A DNA stretch of 64,000 nt from Nocardia fusca NBRC 14340 (GCF_001618425.1 NZ_BDCU01000015.1:18774-82773); one strand, 5' to 3'. Positions 14,003 through 25,977 are shown, numbered from the stretch's first letter. The notes: generated from the sequence alone by a model not told the origin. Numbers and translations: made by a program.

Positions 14003-15010
14003 ATGGATGTATCAGGAGGTGGAGTGCCCGAGCTCGATCTGGCGACGGTCCGGGCTTTCGTCGCCGTCGCCGACGAAGGCCGGTTCGGCGCGGCCGCGGC
14101 GCTGCTCGGCATCAGCCAGCAGGCGGTGTCCAAACGTATCGCCCGGCTGGAGAACCAACTCGGCCTCGACCTCTTCGACCGGGCTCCCACCGGCGCGGCC
14201 CTGACCGCGTCCGCCGCCCGGTTCCTGCCGCACGCGCGCTCCCTGCTCGCCGTCGCCGACGAAGCCGTGGCCACCGTGGTACGCCGACCGCGGCCGCTGC
14301 GGGTGGCGGTGCTGGGCGAGCGGGCGACCGAGATGCGGGCCATGCGGTACTACCTCGGCCGCCACCCCGACCGCGATACCGAGATCGTGCTGACCAACGC
14401 CTTCGTCACCTCCCGGGACGCCCTGGTCGCGGGCCGGGTGGACGCGGCCGTCGCCCGCGCCGAGGGCGGGCCCCGGCCCCTGCCGGGGCGGATAGCGGCC
14501 GTCCCGTTCCTCTTGGATCCGCTGCATCTACTGGTCGGCAAGGACCATCCGCTCGCCGGACGTGCGGCGGTCTCGCTCGCCGAACTGGCCGGGGTGACGG
14601 TGTGGGTGCCGGGGACATCGGTGGAATCGGAGTGGACCGACTACTACCGCGAACTGAGCCGGTACAGCGGAGTCGTGATCGACAGCAGTCGCCGGTCCGA
14701 ACTGTTCCCCGAGGTCGCCACGGGTCGCGGGCCGGCGCCGATCGCGATGGTGATCGAGCACATCGCCGATTCGGACACCCTCGCGACCTTCAGCGCGGAA
14801 GGTTTCGAATCCCCGTGGCATCCGCATATCCGCCGGGTGCCGATTGTGGATCCGACCCCCGCCTACCCGCACGCGCTGTTGTGGGACCGGACCGACCCGC
14901 ATCCGGGTATCGCGGATCTGATCGCCTATTTCCGCGACAACTACAACCGCGATATCGCGCGCGACTGCTGGATCCCGGAGATCGACCGGCCCCTGTTCGT
15001 ATCCGCGTAG
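14003..15010 (+). CDS. LysR-family transcriptional regulator
   Basis: A 335-aa LysR regulator. The winged helix-turn-helix is LDLATVRAFVAVADEGRF followed by AAALLGISQQAVSKRIARLE, and the periplasmic-binding-type effector domain follows from about residue 95. ATG 14003 is preceded by GGAGA at good spacing; GTG 14024, preceded by AGGAGG, would give a 328-aa protein and is almost as good. Its coinducer is unknown. It is divergent from dnaE across a 137-base gap that carries a LysR-type dyad, so autoregulation is likely. Confidence 0.88.
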   Translation: MDVSGGGVPELDLATVRAFVAVADEGRFGAAAALLGISQQAVSKRIARLENQLGLDLFDRAPTGAALTASAARFLPHARSLLAVADEAVATVVRRPRPLRVAVLGERATEMRAMRYYLGRHPDRDTEIVLTNAFVTSRDALVAGRVDAAVARAEGGPRPLPGRIAAVPFLLDPLHLLVGKDHPLAGRAAVSLAELAGVTVWVPGTSVESEWTDYYRELSRYSGVVIDSSRRSELFPEVATGRGPAPIAMVIEHIADSDTLATFSAEGFESPWHPHIRRVPIVDPTPAYPHALLWDRTDPHPGIADLIAYFRDNYNRDIARDCWIPEIDRPLFVSA

Positions 15011-15151
15011 CCGGGCCGCGCACGCGCGCTACCCGGCACCGCCCCGCGCTGTCGGCGTGGTCCGGCTATCGGAAGCATGCGGACCAGCGGATCGAGCAAA
15101 CCGCCGGGCGCGCTGCGCACCGGTCGGTGCAGACGTGGACGGGCGGGTGGC

Positions 15152-16081
15152 TCAGCCCGAGCTGATCCGGTAGATGCGCAGATCCTCCGGTACTCCGCTC
15201 AGGGGCGCGGCGAAGAAACTGCGGCGGTAGGGGCGGGCTATCTGCCCCAGCTCGGCCAGGGTTTCGGGCTGCAGCGCGGTCAGCGTGGTGTGGGAGACCA
15301 TCATCTTGCCGTTGCCGCCGGCCTCCATCACCCGGGCGGCGATGGTGACATCCACACCCAGCCAGTCGCCGCCGATCTCCCGCGGTGAACCGGTGTGCAG
15401 GCCGATCCGCATCCGGGGTCGGTAGTCGCCCGCGGTCACCTCGGCCAGATTGCGTTTCGCGGCGATCGCGGCCTGTACGGCCCGATCGGCGGAGGGGAAC
15501 ACCGCCATGACGCCGTCGCCCATCCGCTTCACCACTTGGCCGCCGCGTTCGGCGATGGGGGGTTCGATGGCCTTGGCCACCTTGCGCAGCAGGTCCAGGG
15601 TGGCTTCGTCGCCCGCGGTGAGCGACCAGGACGAGAACGACACCAGATCGGTGAACATCACCGTCATCTCCTGGGTGCCCTTACCACGACCGAGGCGTTC
15701 GAGCATCGCCTGCCAGACCTGCAGCGCACCGAACCCGATCTCGCGGGCAGCGCTGGGGCTGTCGCCGACCAGCCGGTCCGCGGCTCGTGCCACGGCGCGG
15801 GCGCCGCCGGGGCCGGTGACCGACAGCGGGTCACCGAAGGCGGGATCGCCGGGGAGCTGATGACGGGCCCGCCGCAGGACCTCGATCACATCCGGTCGCT
15901 GGTTGGCCGCGTTCATCAGGGCCGAGAGCGGATGGACACGGCGTACCGCGCCGACGGCGGCGCCGTTCTCGGAGGCCGGCCCGACCGTCGGCTCGTCGGT
16001 GGACGCGTGATCGGCGCCCGGCGCGGCGGCGCTGTCGACCTCCGGCTCCGGTACGGCTCGGCCGGAGGGCTTTTCGTTCAC
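15152..16081 (-). CDS. Class III adenylate/guanylate cyclase domain protein
   Basis: A 309-aa soluble protein. Residues 1-60 are low-complexity. A helical region that reads like the N-terminal domain of Rv1264/Rv2212-type cyclases follows, and then the cyclase homology domain. Metal aspartates are in VMFTDLVSFSSWS and the VVKRMGDGVMAVF loop, which also holds the purine-selecting lysine. DWLGVDVTIAAR aligns with the DxWGxxVNxAAR loop, keeping the selecting Asp and the transition-state Arg but with Thr in place of the usual Asn. GTG 16081 is the first start not in the low-complexity upstream frame. It most likely makes cAMP. Confidence 0.82.
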   Translation of the reverse strand: MNEKPSGRAVPEPEVDSAAAPGADHASTDEPTVGPASENGAAVGAVRRVHPLSALMNAANQRPDVIEVLRRARHQLPGDPAFGDPLSVTGPGGARAVARAADRLVGDSPSAAREIGFGALQVWQAMLERLGRGKGTQEMTVMFTDLVSFSSWSLTAGDEATLDLLRKVAKAIEPPIAERGGQVVKRMGDGVMAVFPSADRAVQAAIAAKRNLAEVTAGDYRPRMRIGLHTGSPREIGGDWLGVDVTIAARVMEAGGNGKMMVSHTTLTALQPETLAELGQIARPYRRSFFAAPLSGVPEDLRIYRISSG

Positions 16082-16479
16082 GCCCCGAGGGTATCTCAGG
16101 GAATCGGACGTGCGGGGAACGCTGATAATCGTCACCTGTCGCCTCTCTATCGGAGGAGTGCGGCACGCCGTTGGGTCCGCCGATGGAAAACGTTCGGTGC
16201 CTGACCCCGATCGTAGCGACGACCGGCGGGCTGCCGGTGAACGCTTGGTTACAGATATTTGGCAAGTCGCGAAGAGTCTCCCCGCCGCCGGCGGCGGCCA
16301 GGGGAAACAACCACACTGTGTGATCACGACCACCGGCCCGGTGCGTTGCGCACCGGGCCGGTGGTAAGTGCACTCCGACGACCGGGCAGTGGCCGCCGGC
16401 GTGCGGGGCGCGCGATCCTCCCGACAAGGCCGCGCCACCCCATACCCGAGCGGCGAGGGAAGCGGCTCGGGCGATTCGG
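16082..16479. other. Intergenic region between cyclase and ABC permease
   Basis: A 398-base gap without a convincing gene; frames read here are low-complexity shadows. It should carry the cyclase promoter in its left part, and it holds a very strong hairpin at 16329-16365. Confidence 0.5.
16329..16365 (-). terminator. Strong hairpin terminator of ABC transporter operon
   Basis: A 17-bp perfect stem (16329-16345 with 16349-16365) and a 3-base TTG loop, about 115 bases downstream of the permease stop codon on the minus strand. It probably ends the ABC operon and insulates the cyclase gene. Confidence 0.7.
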
Positions 16480-17247
16480 TCAGGCGTCGCGCTGGTTGAC
16501 AACCACCAGGGCGGCGCCGGTGACGAGTGCGACGAAGGCGATGAAGTAGACGAGGCTGCCCCATACGCCCCAGTGCCAGTTACCCGACGCCATCGACTCG
16601 TCCATCAGCGCGAAGCGGCTCGCATTCTGGAACGGCAGGAACGCGCTGATCTCACGTCCCACTTTACCCAGTGCGCCGACCAGCGGTTCGATGATCAGTT
16701 GCCAGAGCACGATCAACGAGATCGCCGCCGCCGACTGCCGGACCAGCACACCGATGGCGATGGCCAGCACCACATTGAGAAAGGCGAGGACCGGTATCGA
16801 GTACAGGGCACGCCAGTTGCCCTCCAGGATCAAGGTGGAGCCGGCGTCCCCGGCGACCGCCTTGGCCACCGCGTACGCGGCGAAGGCCAGCACCGTGGTC
16901 AACACGGCCGCGTAGAGCCCGACCAGGCCCGCCTTGGTGCCGATCACCAGGATGCGGTTGGGCACGGCCTGGAAGGTGGTCCGGATGATGCCGAACCGGT
17001 ACTCGCTGGTCACGGTGAGCGTGGCCATGATGGCCAGCACCATCACCCCGAACCCGCTGATCCCGAGGAAGGCGGTGTCCACGGTCAGCGCGGGGGCTCC
17101 CGAGGCCTGCGGGTCGTCGGCGGCGATCCGCCCGATCAGCCCGAACAGTGCGGCGAACCCGACCGCGAGGGCCACCACGATCAGCGAGCACCACCACGGC
17201 GAGCGGGTCGAGGTGAGTTTGATGCGTTCCGCGGCGATCACACCCAT
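16480..17247 (-). CDS. ABC transporter permease (ABC-2 type)
   Basis: A 255-aa integral membrane protein with six likely helices, for example VVALAVGFAALFGLIG, ISGFGVMVLAIMATLTV and VYFIAFVALVTGAALVVV. The arrangement (short cytoplasmic N-terminus, large first loop with LTVTSEYRFGIIRTTFQAVP) is that of ABC-2 exporters for drugs, lipids or peptides. ATG 17247 shares one base with the stop of the ATPase gene (TAATG), so the two are translationally coupled. The cargo is unknown. Confidence 0.85.
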   Translation of the reverse strand: MGVIAAERIKLTSTRSPWWCSLIVVALAVGFAALFGLIGRIAADDPQASGAPALTVDTAFLGISGFGVMVLAIMATLTVTSEYRFGIIRTTFQAVPNRILVIGTKAGLVGLYAAVLTTVLAFAAYAVAKAVAGDAGSTLILEGNWRALYSIPVLAFLNVVLAIAIGVLVRQSAAAISLIVLWQLIIEPLVGALGKVGREISAFLPFQNASRFALMDESMASGNWHWGVWGSLVYFIAFVALVTGAALVVVNQRDA

Positions 17248-18248
17248 TACTTGGTACCTCCGAGAACCTTGGGCTCGACCGGCTGCGGTCCGGGGGCCCC
17301 GGGCGGGGCCGCCGCGACATCGCCCTGCGGGCCTACCTCACCGTGATACTGGACATCCCCGCCGGTCATCCGCATGAACGCCTCCTCCAGTGAGCCCCGC
17401 TGCGGGGCGAGCTCGTAGAGGGTGATGTTGTGCTCACCGGCCAGTGCGCCCACCGCGTCGCTGGTGACCCCGTTGACCACGAGTGCCGCGCCGTCGGCGT
17501 TGCCCTCGTTCTGTTTCACGGTCATCCCGTTGGAGGTGAGCAGGCTGCGCAGCTCGTCGAGCTGCGGACTGCGCACCCGCACCGACGACTCCGACGCGCG
17601 TTCGATGAACTCCGCGGTGGTGGAATCGGAGATGAGCCGGCCGCGGCCGATGACCACCAGATGATCGGCGGTCTGCGACATCTCCGAGAGCAGATGGCTC
17701 GACACCAGGACGGTGCGGCCCTCGGCGGCCAGTCGCTGCATGAACCGCCGGATCCAGAGGATGCCCTCCGGGTCCAGGCCGTTGACCGGCTCGTCGAAGA
17801 GCAGGACTTTCGGATCGCCCAGCAGGGCGCCCGCCAGGCCCAGTCGCTGCGACATGCCCAGGGAGAATCCGCCGGCCGATTTACCGGCGACCTCCGACAG
17901 ACCCACCAGCCGCAGTACCTCTTCCACCCGGGATTTCGGCAACCCGTTGGAGGCCGCCATCCATTCCAGATGGGCTCGCGCCGACCGGTTGGGATGCACC
18001 CATTTCGCGTCCAGCAGCGCGCCGACTTCACGTAACGGATGCTTCAGCTGCCCGTACGGTCTGCCGTTGATGAGCGCGCTGCCCGCGGTGGGGCGATCCA
18101 GGCCGAGGATCATGCGCATAGTGGTGGATTTACCGGCGCCGTTCGGTCCCAGGAACCCGGTGACCTGACCGGGTTGCACGGTGAAGGTCAGGTCCTGGAC
18201 CGCGACGGTCTGCCCGTAGTGCTTGGTCAAGCCCCGGACTTCGATCAT
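17247..18248 (-). CDS. ABC transporter ATP-binding protein
   Basis: A 333-aa exporter ATPase. The Walker A sequence is GPNGAGKSTTMRM, the signature is SLGMSQRLGLAGALLG, the Walker B is VLLFDEPVNGLDP, and the switch His is in VLVSSHLLSEM. A C-terminal extension of about 120 residues, rich in Gly and Pro at the very end, follows the nucleotide-binding domain, as in DrrA/CcmA-like subunits. ATG 18248 is chosen over one four codons upstream. With the overlapping permease it forms a complete half-size exporter that presumably dimerises. Confidence 0.88.
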   Translation of the reverse strand: MIEVRGLTKHYGQTVAVQDLTFTVQPGQVTGFLGPNGAGKSTTMRMILGLDRPTAGSALINGRPYGQLKHPLREVGALLDAKWVHPNRSARAHLEWMAASNGLPKSRVEEVLRLVGLSEVAGKSAGGFSLGMSQRLGLAGALLGDPKVLLFDEPVNGLDPEGILWIRRFMQRLAAEGRTVLVSSHLLSEMSQTADHLVVIGRGRLISDSTTAEFIERASESSVRVRSPQLDELRSLLTSNGMTVKQNEGNADGAALVVNGVTSDAVGALAGEHNITLYELAPQRGSLEEAFMRMTGGDVQYHGEVGPQGDVAAAPPGAPGPQPVEPKVLGGTK

Positions 18249-18499
18249 GCCGACCAGCATGCCCTATCCAGGGAGCGCTCGCGTCGCCCGATGGTCGCCA
18301 TCCGCACTCATCCTGGAGGATGACGGCCGGACCGTTTTGGTGGGTACAAGTCCGTACGGGGCAGTGCGGTCACGCCGCCGGATAGATATCCAGCCGCCTC
18401 AGACCCGCGGCGACCCGACCCAACGTCCGCAAATCGGTAAGCCATTCCCCAACCACTACACACCCCTGCATCCCCGACCCCCTGCAGATTGGAAGGCAC

Positions 18500-18537
18500 C
18501 CGCCGCCGGGGAGTCGGGGTCACACCCGGCGGCGGGG
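18500..18537. terminator. 12-bp GC inverted repeat (hairpin)
   Basis: A perfect 12-bp repeat (18500-18511 with 18526-18537) with a 14-base loop, about 110 bases upstream of the XRE gene. No gene ends nearby, so it may be an upstream attenuator or a leftover terminator. Confidence 0.4.
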
Positions 18538-18591
18538 CTCCCTTCACATTGGCTGTCCTGCCTCGGGTGATACGACGACGGTTGAGGCGTC

Positions 18592-18605
18592 AATATGTAC
18601 ATATT
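18592..18605. promoter_or_regulatory. 14-bp perfect palindrome, probable XRE operator
   Basis: AATATGTACATATT is its own reverse complement and stands out in GC-rich surroundings. It lies 39 bases upstream of the XRE start codon, the expected place for a self-regulated promoter. Confidence 0.6.
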
Positions 18606-18644
18606 TCAGACGACATTCAGGCGTCCAAGCATTACTGTCGGGAC

Positions 18645-19403
18645 ATGGCCACCACACCGAACACTGCACTGCGGGCGGCCCGTAACGCTCGCCTGATGAG
18701 CCAAGACGATCTCGCGCGGGCACTACGGGAAGCAGGATGCGCCAGCGCTACCAAACGACTCGTACAGCGCTGGGAGGCCGGACGCACACTCAACCCGCGG
18801 CCCTCGCACGCACGGGCACTGGAGAAGGTCATGGGTCTACCGATCGAAACGCTCGGGTTCGGCGCGGTCATGGCCGGCCGGAGCCTGTCCGGCCCGGACG
18901 GAAGCCAGAACGTCGAATCGCCCATCGGCGCTGTCGATCCCGGCCAGGCGACCGCGGCGGCGGGCGGTTCGCGCGCCCGACTTCCAGGCTCGTACTCGGG
19001 CGTCTGGCTGTCCCGGTACGAGTACTACTCCAGCGGCCGGGATGCGACATTCACCACAGCGCATTACGTGGTGATGTTGCAGCACGACGACCGGCTCACC
19101 GTGCGCAGTCTGCCCGGCTCGTCTCCGTCATCACTGGAGATGGATCTGACAGTGGACGGCCATGTGTCGACAGGCACATGGAGCGAGATCACCGCGCAGG
19201 AAGGCTACTACCGCGGCGCCCGGTACCACGGTTCGGTCCAACTGCTGATCGAGTTGACCGGTAGCCGGATGGCCGGGAAGTGGGTCGGTTTCGGGAAGAA
19301 TTTCGAGGTGAACACCGGGCCATGGGAACTGGTATTGCAGGACTCTTCCACCACGAAGGCGACCATCGACGCCTACAACAAACCCCCAGAGCTGGACACC
19401 TGA
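18645..19403 (+). CDS. XRE-type HTH regulator with uncharacterised C-terminal beta-rich domain
   Basis: A 252-aa protein. Residues 5-65 form a helix-turn-helix of XRE type (ALRAARNARLMSQDDLARAL, then KRLVQRWEAG). After a linker of about 40 residues comes a domain of about 140 residues beginning PGSYSGVWLSRYEYYSSGR and including TYHG-like strands and MAGKWVGFGKNFEVNTGPW. It looks like a lipocalin- or sensor-like beta barrel that I do not recognise. ATG 18645 is the first start after the palindrome. A hairpin overlaps the stop codon. It may sense a ligand through the beta domain. Confidence 0.75.
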   Translation: MATTPNTALRAARNARLMSQDDLARALREAGCASATKRLVQRWEAGRTLNPRPSHARALEKVMGLPIETLGFGAVMAGRSLSGPDGSQNVESPIGAVDPGQATAAAGGSRARLPGSYSGVWLSRYEYYSSGRDATFTTAHYVVMLQHDDRLTVRSLPGSSPSSLEMDLTVDGHVSTGTWSEITAQEGYYRGARYHGSVQLLIELTGSRMAGKWVGFGKNFEVNTGPWELVLQDSSTTKATIDAYNKPPELDT

Positions 19404-19430
19404 TGTCACCGTGACACCTGGTGTCCAGCT
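19390..19430 (+). terminator. Hairpin overlapping XRE stop codon
   Basis: An 11-bp perfect stem (19390-19400 with 19420-19430), with a second small stem GTCAC/GTGAC inside the loop. The stop codon TGA (19401-19403) is in the loop. It can serve both the XRE gene and the converging thiG. Confidence 0.6.
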
Positions 19431-19514
19431 GGAGCGGACATCAGACCAGGGCGTCACCGAGGATGGCCCGAGCCCGCACCGGTACCCACTGGTGGAGTTG
19501 CCGGTCACGGGGAT

Positions 19515-20510
<996 letters not shown>

Positions 20511-20514
<4 letters not shown>

Positions 20515-21617
20515 CGACTACCTCCTGAGGGTGTGGATGCCGTGAACCGGTTCGGATCGGCCGCCGCGACCTCGGCCAGTGGTTGCCCGTTCAGCTCGGC
20601 CACCACCGCTTCGGCGGTGAGCGCGCTGGTCAGCATGCCGTTGCGGCCGTGCCCGGTGGCCGCGATCACGCGGTCCGACAGCCGCCCGACGAGAGGGAGA
20701 TTGTCGGGGCTGCCGGGTCGCGCGCCGGCGGCGGCTTCGAGCAGTTCGTATTCACCGATCCCGGGCAAAACGGTCTCGGCGTCCCCGATGAGGTCGCGGA
20801 CCCCGGCGACCGTGACCGCGGTATCGAAACCGGCCTCGTACTGGGTGGCGCCGAGCACCAGACCGTCGGCGCGGGGCACGAAGTACACGGGCCGCCCGTG
20901 CACGCGGGCCCGCACGACCCGGGTGGGCGGCGGTTGGGCGCCGGGGCGGTGGCGTAGGCGCAAGATCTCGCCCTTCACCGGGCGGACCGGCAGTCCGGGC
21001 CACAATTCGGCCGAGGCGGCGCCCGCGGCCAGCACCACCTGCCGCTGGTCGAGTGCGGTCAGGTCGCGGACCCGGTCCGCGCGCACGGTCACCCCGGCTC
21101 CGGCCACGGCCTTGCGCAGCGCGGTCAGCAGCCGGCGGTTGTCGAGGGCCGGTTCGGTGGGTGCGAGCAGCCCGGCCCGCACTGTGCGGGCCAGCGCCGG
21201 TTCCAGCTCCCGGACCCCGGCCCGGTCCAGTACCCGGAGTTCGTGGCCGCGCTCGCCGACCCATTCGGCGACCGTGCGCAGGTCGGCGGCATCGGCGGCG
21301 TCCTGGGCGATCGTCAGGGTCTCGGCGGCGACGAAGACGTCCACGCCGGTGACGGCCTCGAGTCGCGCCGCGAAATCCGGCCAGCGGGCCAGTGCCGCGG
21401 CCCCGAACTCCAGGACTGCGTCTTCGCCGGGCCAGCCCTCCGACAGCGGTGCGAGCATCCCGCCGGCCACCCAGGAGGCGCCGCTGCCCACCGCCGGATC
21501 GAACAGGGTGACCGTCCAGCCCGCCTCGGCGGCCCGCCAGGCCACGGCCAGCCCGATCACCCCACCGCCGACGACGGCGAGGGTCGAATCGGTGGCCTGG
21601 CCGCTCACCTGCGCCAC
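20511..21617 (-). CDS. thiO: Glycine oxidase ThiO
   Basis: A 368-aa FAD-dependent amine oxidase of the DAO family that makes dehydroglycine for the thiazole of thiamine. The FAD motif [19 protein letters not shown] is at the N-terminus, and the C-terminal signature [20 protein letters not shown] is complete. Its start (GTG 21617, possibly GTG 21608) faces thiE across about 165 bases, the thiE / thiO-thiS-thiG arrangement known from mycobacteria. Confidence 0.92.
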
Positions 21618-21782
21618 CTTCTCCGCAAACCACGGTGGACGGCGTCGGCGGTACGGCCGGATCGATGGACCGGCGCCGGGCTACATCGCACCGGTCGGGC
21701 CCGGCTCGCCGCCCGCGCCGCGCGCGCGGATGTTCGCACTACGTTCCACCTCCTGCAACTTCTCCACGTTAGCGCGGTTACG

Positions 21783-22487
21783 GTGGCAACTGTGCAACCG
21801 TCCTCCGCTCGCCGACCGCTGCCCCCGCGCGACCGCCTCGCGACCGCCCGGCTGTACCTGTGCACCGACGCCCGCCGGGAGAGGGGGGATCTCGCCGAGT
21901 TCGCGGAAGCGGCCCTCGCCGGTGGCGTGGACATCATCCAGCTCCGGGACAAGGGTTCGCCCGGGGAGCGGCAGTTCGGCCCGCTCGAGGCCAAGGGCGA
22001 ACTCGCGGCGCTCGCCGAGCTGAAGGCCGCGGCCCGCCGTCACGGCGCGCTGCTCGCGGTCAACGATCGTGCCGATATCGCGCTGGCGGCGGGTGCCGAT
22101 GTGCTGCATCTGGGTCAGCAGGATCTGCCGCCCTGGTACGCCCGCAAGATCCTCGGCCCGGATGTGGTGATCGGGCGGTCCACCCACGACCGGGAGCAGG
22201 CCCGGCTGGCCGCGGGTGACGAGAACCTCGACTATTTCTGCACCGGCCCGGTGTGGGCGACCCCGACCAAACCGGGGCGCACACCGGCCGGGTTGGAGCT
22301 GGTACGCGAGACCGCGGCAGCGGCGCCGACCCGGCCGTGGTTCGCCATCGGCGGTATCGACGCCGCGACCCTTCCCGAAGTTCTGGCGGTGGGCGCGGAA
22401 CGGGTGGTCGTGGTGCGCGCCATCACCGCCGCCCAGGATCCGGAGTCCGCGGCGCGTGCACTGAAGGCCGCGCTGCTGCACGCCTGA
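21783..22487 (+). CDS. thiE: Thiamine-phosphate synthase ThiE
   Basis: A 234-aa TIM barrel that joins the pyrimidine pyrophosphate and thiazole phosphate. Motifs: [43 protein letters not shown], and the phosphate loop [19 protein letters not shown] followed by WFAIGGID. The start is uncertain: GTG 21783 is used, and GTG 21792 is equally possible; neither has a clear ribosome-binding site. It is divergent from thiO. I saw no TPP-riboswitch core in the gap. Confidence 0.92.
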   Translation: MATVQPSSARRPLPPRDRLATARLYLCTDARRERGDLAEFAEAALAGGVDIIQLRDKGSPGERQFGPLEAKGELAALAELKAAARRHGALLAVNDRADIALAAGADVLHLGQQDLPPWYARKILGPDVVIGRSTHDREQARLAAGDENLDYFCTGPVWATPTKPGRTPAGLELVRETAAAAPTRPWFAIGGIDAATLPEVLAVGAERVVVVRAITAAQDPESAARALKAALLHA

Positions 22488-22520
22488 GCCGCGCTGCCGG
22501 AAGCCCGGCCCGAGGGAAAG

Positions 22521-22561
22521 CGCGCCGGCCGTGCCCGGCGCAGAGGGGCAGGGCCGGCGCG
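22521..22561 (+). terminator. Terminator hairpin after thiE
   Basis: An outer 10-bp stem (22521-22530 with 22552-22561) continues, after a 1x1 mismatch, into a 5-bp inner stem (22532-22536 with 22546-22550). It begins 34 bases past the thiE stop. Confidence 0.65.
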
Positions 22562-22779
22562 TGTTCCGGCGGTGCCAAGGGGAGGTGCCCGGTGGAGCCC
22601 GGTCGCATCCCCGGGCTCTGGTTCACCGCGACGTCCCGCCTGTCGCGCAACGCGCCGTGCCCTGAGTGTTGACCCCGACGGCGCTTCGGAAACATGTCCG
22701 GGCGCCGGCTCCTGTAACGGGTGGTCACCGGGCTGCGGTCCGGGCTGTCCAGCGTTCGGTGCCGACGTCGTCTCCGGCG

Positions 22780-22935
22780 TCAGAGCAGCCAGAGCACCGC
22801 GCCCAGTGCCGCGAGCACAGCGCAGATCCCCAGGGCCACCGCGAGCGGCCGAGCGGTCTTCCAGGTGGTGTAGGCGCCGCCGATGAGAAATCCGGCGAGG
22901 GTGAACAGCAGAACTACGGCGACATCGGTGGACAC
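22780..22935 (-). CDS. 51-residue membrane protein
   Basis: A short frame with GTG start and TGA stop that encodes VSTDVAVVLLFTLAGFLIGG, a short polar turn (YTTWKTARP), and a second helix LAVALGICAVLAALGAVLWLL. Two clean hydrophobic helices separated by a charged turn are unlikely by chance, so I call it a real small membrane protein. No strong ribosome-binding site is seen. It is divergent from the AtuA operon. Function unknown. Confidence 0.6.
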   Translation of the reverse strand: MSTDVAVVLLFTLAGFLIGGAYTTWKTARPLAVALGICAVLAALGAVLWLL

Positions 22936-22997
22936 GGAGCCCTATTGTGCCTGGTCTCGGCGCTGCTCGAGGCTTCGACCCGAAGTCCGGAAATTAA

Positions 22998-23013
22998 CAA
23001 GCACGCGTGCTTG
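22998..23013. promoter_or_regulatory. 16-bp palindrome, probable TetR operator for the AtuA/carboxylase operon
   Basis: CAAGCACGCGTGCTTG is a perfect palindrome placed about 100 bases upstream of the first gene. TTGATT at its right edge (23011-23016) could be a -35 element. The operon ends with a TetR gene, the natural candidate to bind it. Confidence 0.65.
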
Positions 23014-23113
23014 ATTTTTTACCGGTCGCCTGTGATGCTGGGGCGGTACGCGGACAGCCACGGGCGCATATCGGCGACCCCGCCCGGTGCCGCGGTAGGA
23101 GGCGAAACCGCTG

Positions 23114-24825
<1,712 letters not shown>

Positions 24826-24829
<4 letters not shown>

Positions 24830-25977
24830 GTGCTGTCTGGAACACCGCCGAGCGCCGCGAACTCCGCGCCACCGTGCGCGCTTTCGCCGAGCGGGAAATC
24901 CTTCCCTATCAGGACGATTGGGAACGCGAGGGGGAAATCCCACGGGAACTGCACAAGAAGGCCGGGGAACTCGGTCTGCTCGGCATCCAGTTCCCGGAGT
25001 CCGCCGGCGGTGCGGGCGGAAACGGGATCGACGGCGCCGTCGTCTGCGAGGAACTGCACTACGCCGGGGTCTCCGGTGGAGTCTTCGCCTCGCTGTTCAC
25101 CTGCGGTATCGCGGTACCGCACCTGATCGCCGCGGGCGATCCCGCGCAGCTCGACCGCTGGGTACGGCCGACACTGGCCGGTGACAAGATCGGTTCGCTG
25201 GCGATTACCGAACCCGGGGGCGGTTCCGATGTGGGACACCTGACCACCTCGGCCCGCCGCGACGGCGACCACTACATCGTCAACGGCGCCAAGACCTACA
25301 TCACCTCCGGCTGCCGCGCCGATTTCGTGGTGACCGCCGTCCGCACCGGCGGTCCGGGCGCGTCCGGGGTTTCGCTGCTGGTGGTCGAAAAGGACACCCC
25401 CGGTTTCGCGGTGGGCCGCAAACTGGACAAGATGGGCTGGCGCGCTTCCGATACCGCGGAACTGTCCTACCAGGATGTCCGGGTCCCGGTGTCGAACCTG
25501 GTGGGGCCGGAGAATTCCGGTTTTCTGCAGATCGCCGCGGCATTCGTCAGCGAGCGGGTCGGACTCGCCGTGCAGGCGTATTCGAGCGCCCAGCGCTGCC
25601 TTGACCTCACCCTGGATTGGGTGCGCAACCGGGAAACCTTCGGCCGCCCGCTCATCGGCAGGCAGGCCGTGCAGAACACCGTCACCGAGATGGCCCGCCG
25701 GGTCGATATCGCCCGCGTCTACACCCGGGACGTGGCCGCCCGCGCCGCGGCGGGGGAGACCGATCTGATCGCCGAGGTCTGCTTCGCCAAGAACACCGCG
25801 GTCGAATCCGGCGAATGGGTGGCGAATCAGGCGGTGCAGCTGTTCGGCGGACTCGGCTATATGCGCGAATCCGAGGTGGAACGCCAGTACCGCGATATGC
25901 GGATCCTGGGTATCGGCGGCGGTACCACCGAAATCCTCACCGGCCTGGCCGCGAAGCGATTGGGATACCAGTCATGA
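24826..25977 (+). CDS. Acyl-CoA dehydrogenase (first of the operon)
   Basis: A 383-aa flavoprotein dehydrogenase. FAD/substrate motifs: SLAITEPGGGSDVGHLTTSA and YIVNGAKTYITSG; the C-terminal signature is QLFGGLGYMRESEVERQYRDMRI, with GIGGGTTEI closing the FAD site. The glutamate pair and neighbours fit isovaleryl-/citronellyl-CoA-type enzymes (AtuD/LiuA). It would produce the 2-enoyl-CoA substrate for the carboxylase encoded next. GTG 24826 and the following ATG 25974 are both four-base overlaps. Confidence 0.9.

Larger units (their letters stand above)
18249..18644. other. Divergent intergenic region between ABC ATPase and XRE regulator
   Basis: A 396-base gap with no supportable gene. It holds a GC-rich dyad at 18500-18537 and the AT-rich palindrome at 18592-18605. 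Confidence 0.5.

Noticed and set aside
15011..15151. Terminator between lysR and the cyclase gene
   Set aside because: Only short broken GC repeats (GCCGGG...CCCGGC) with a long loop; not convincing.
21618..21782. TPP riboswitch between thiO and thiE
   Set aside because: Core elements were not found on either strand by eye.
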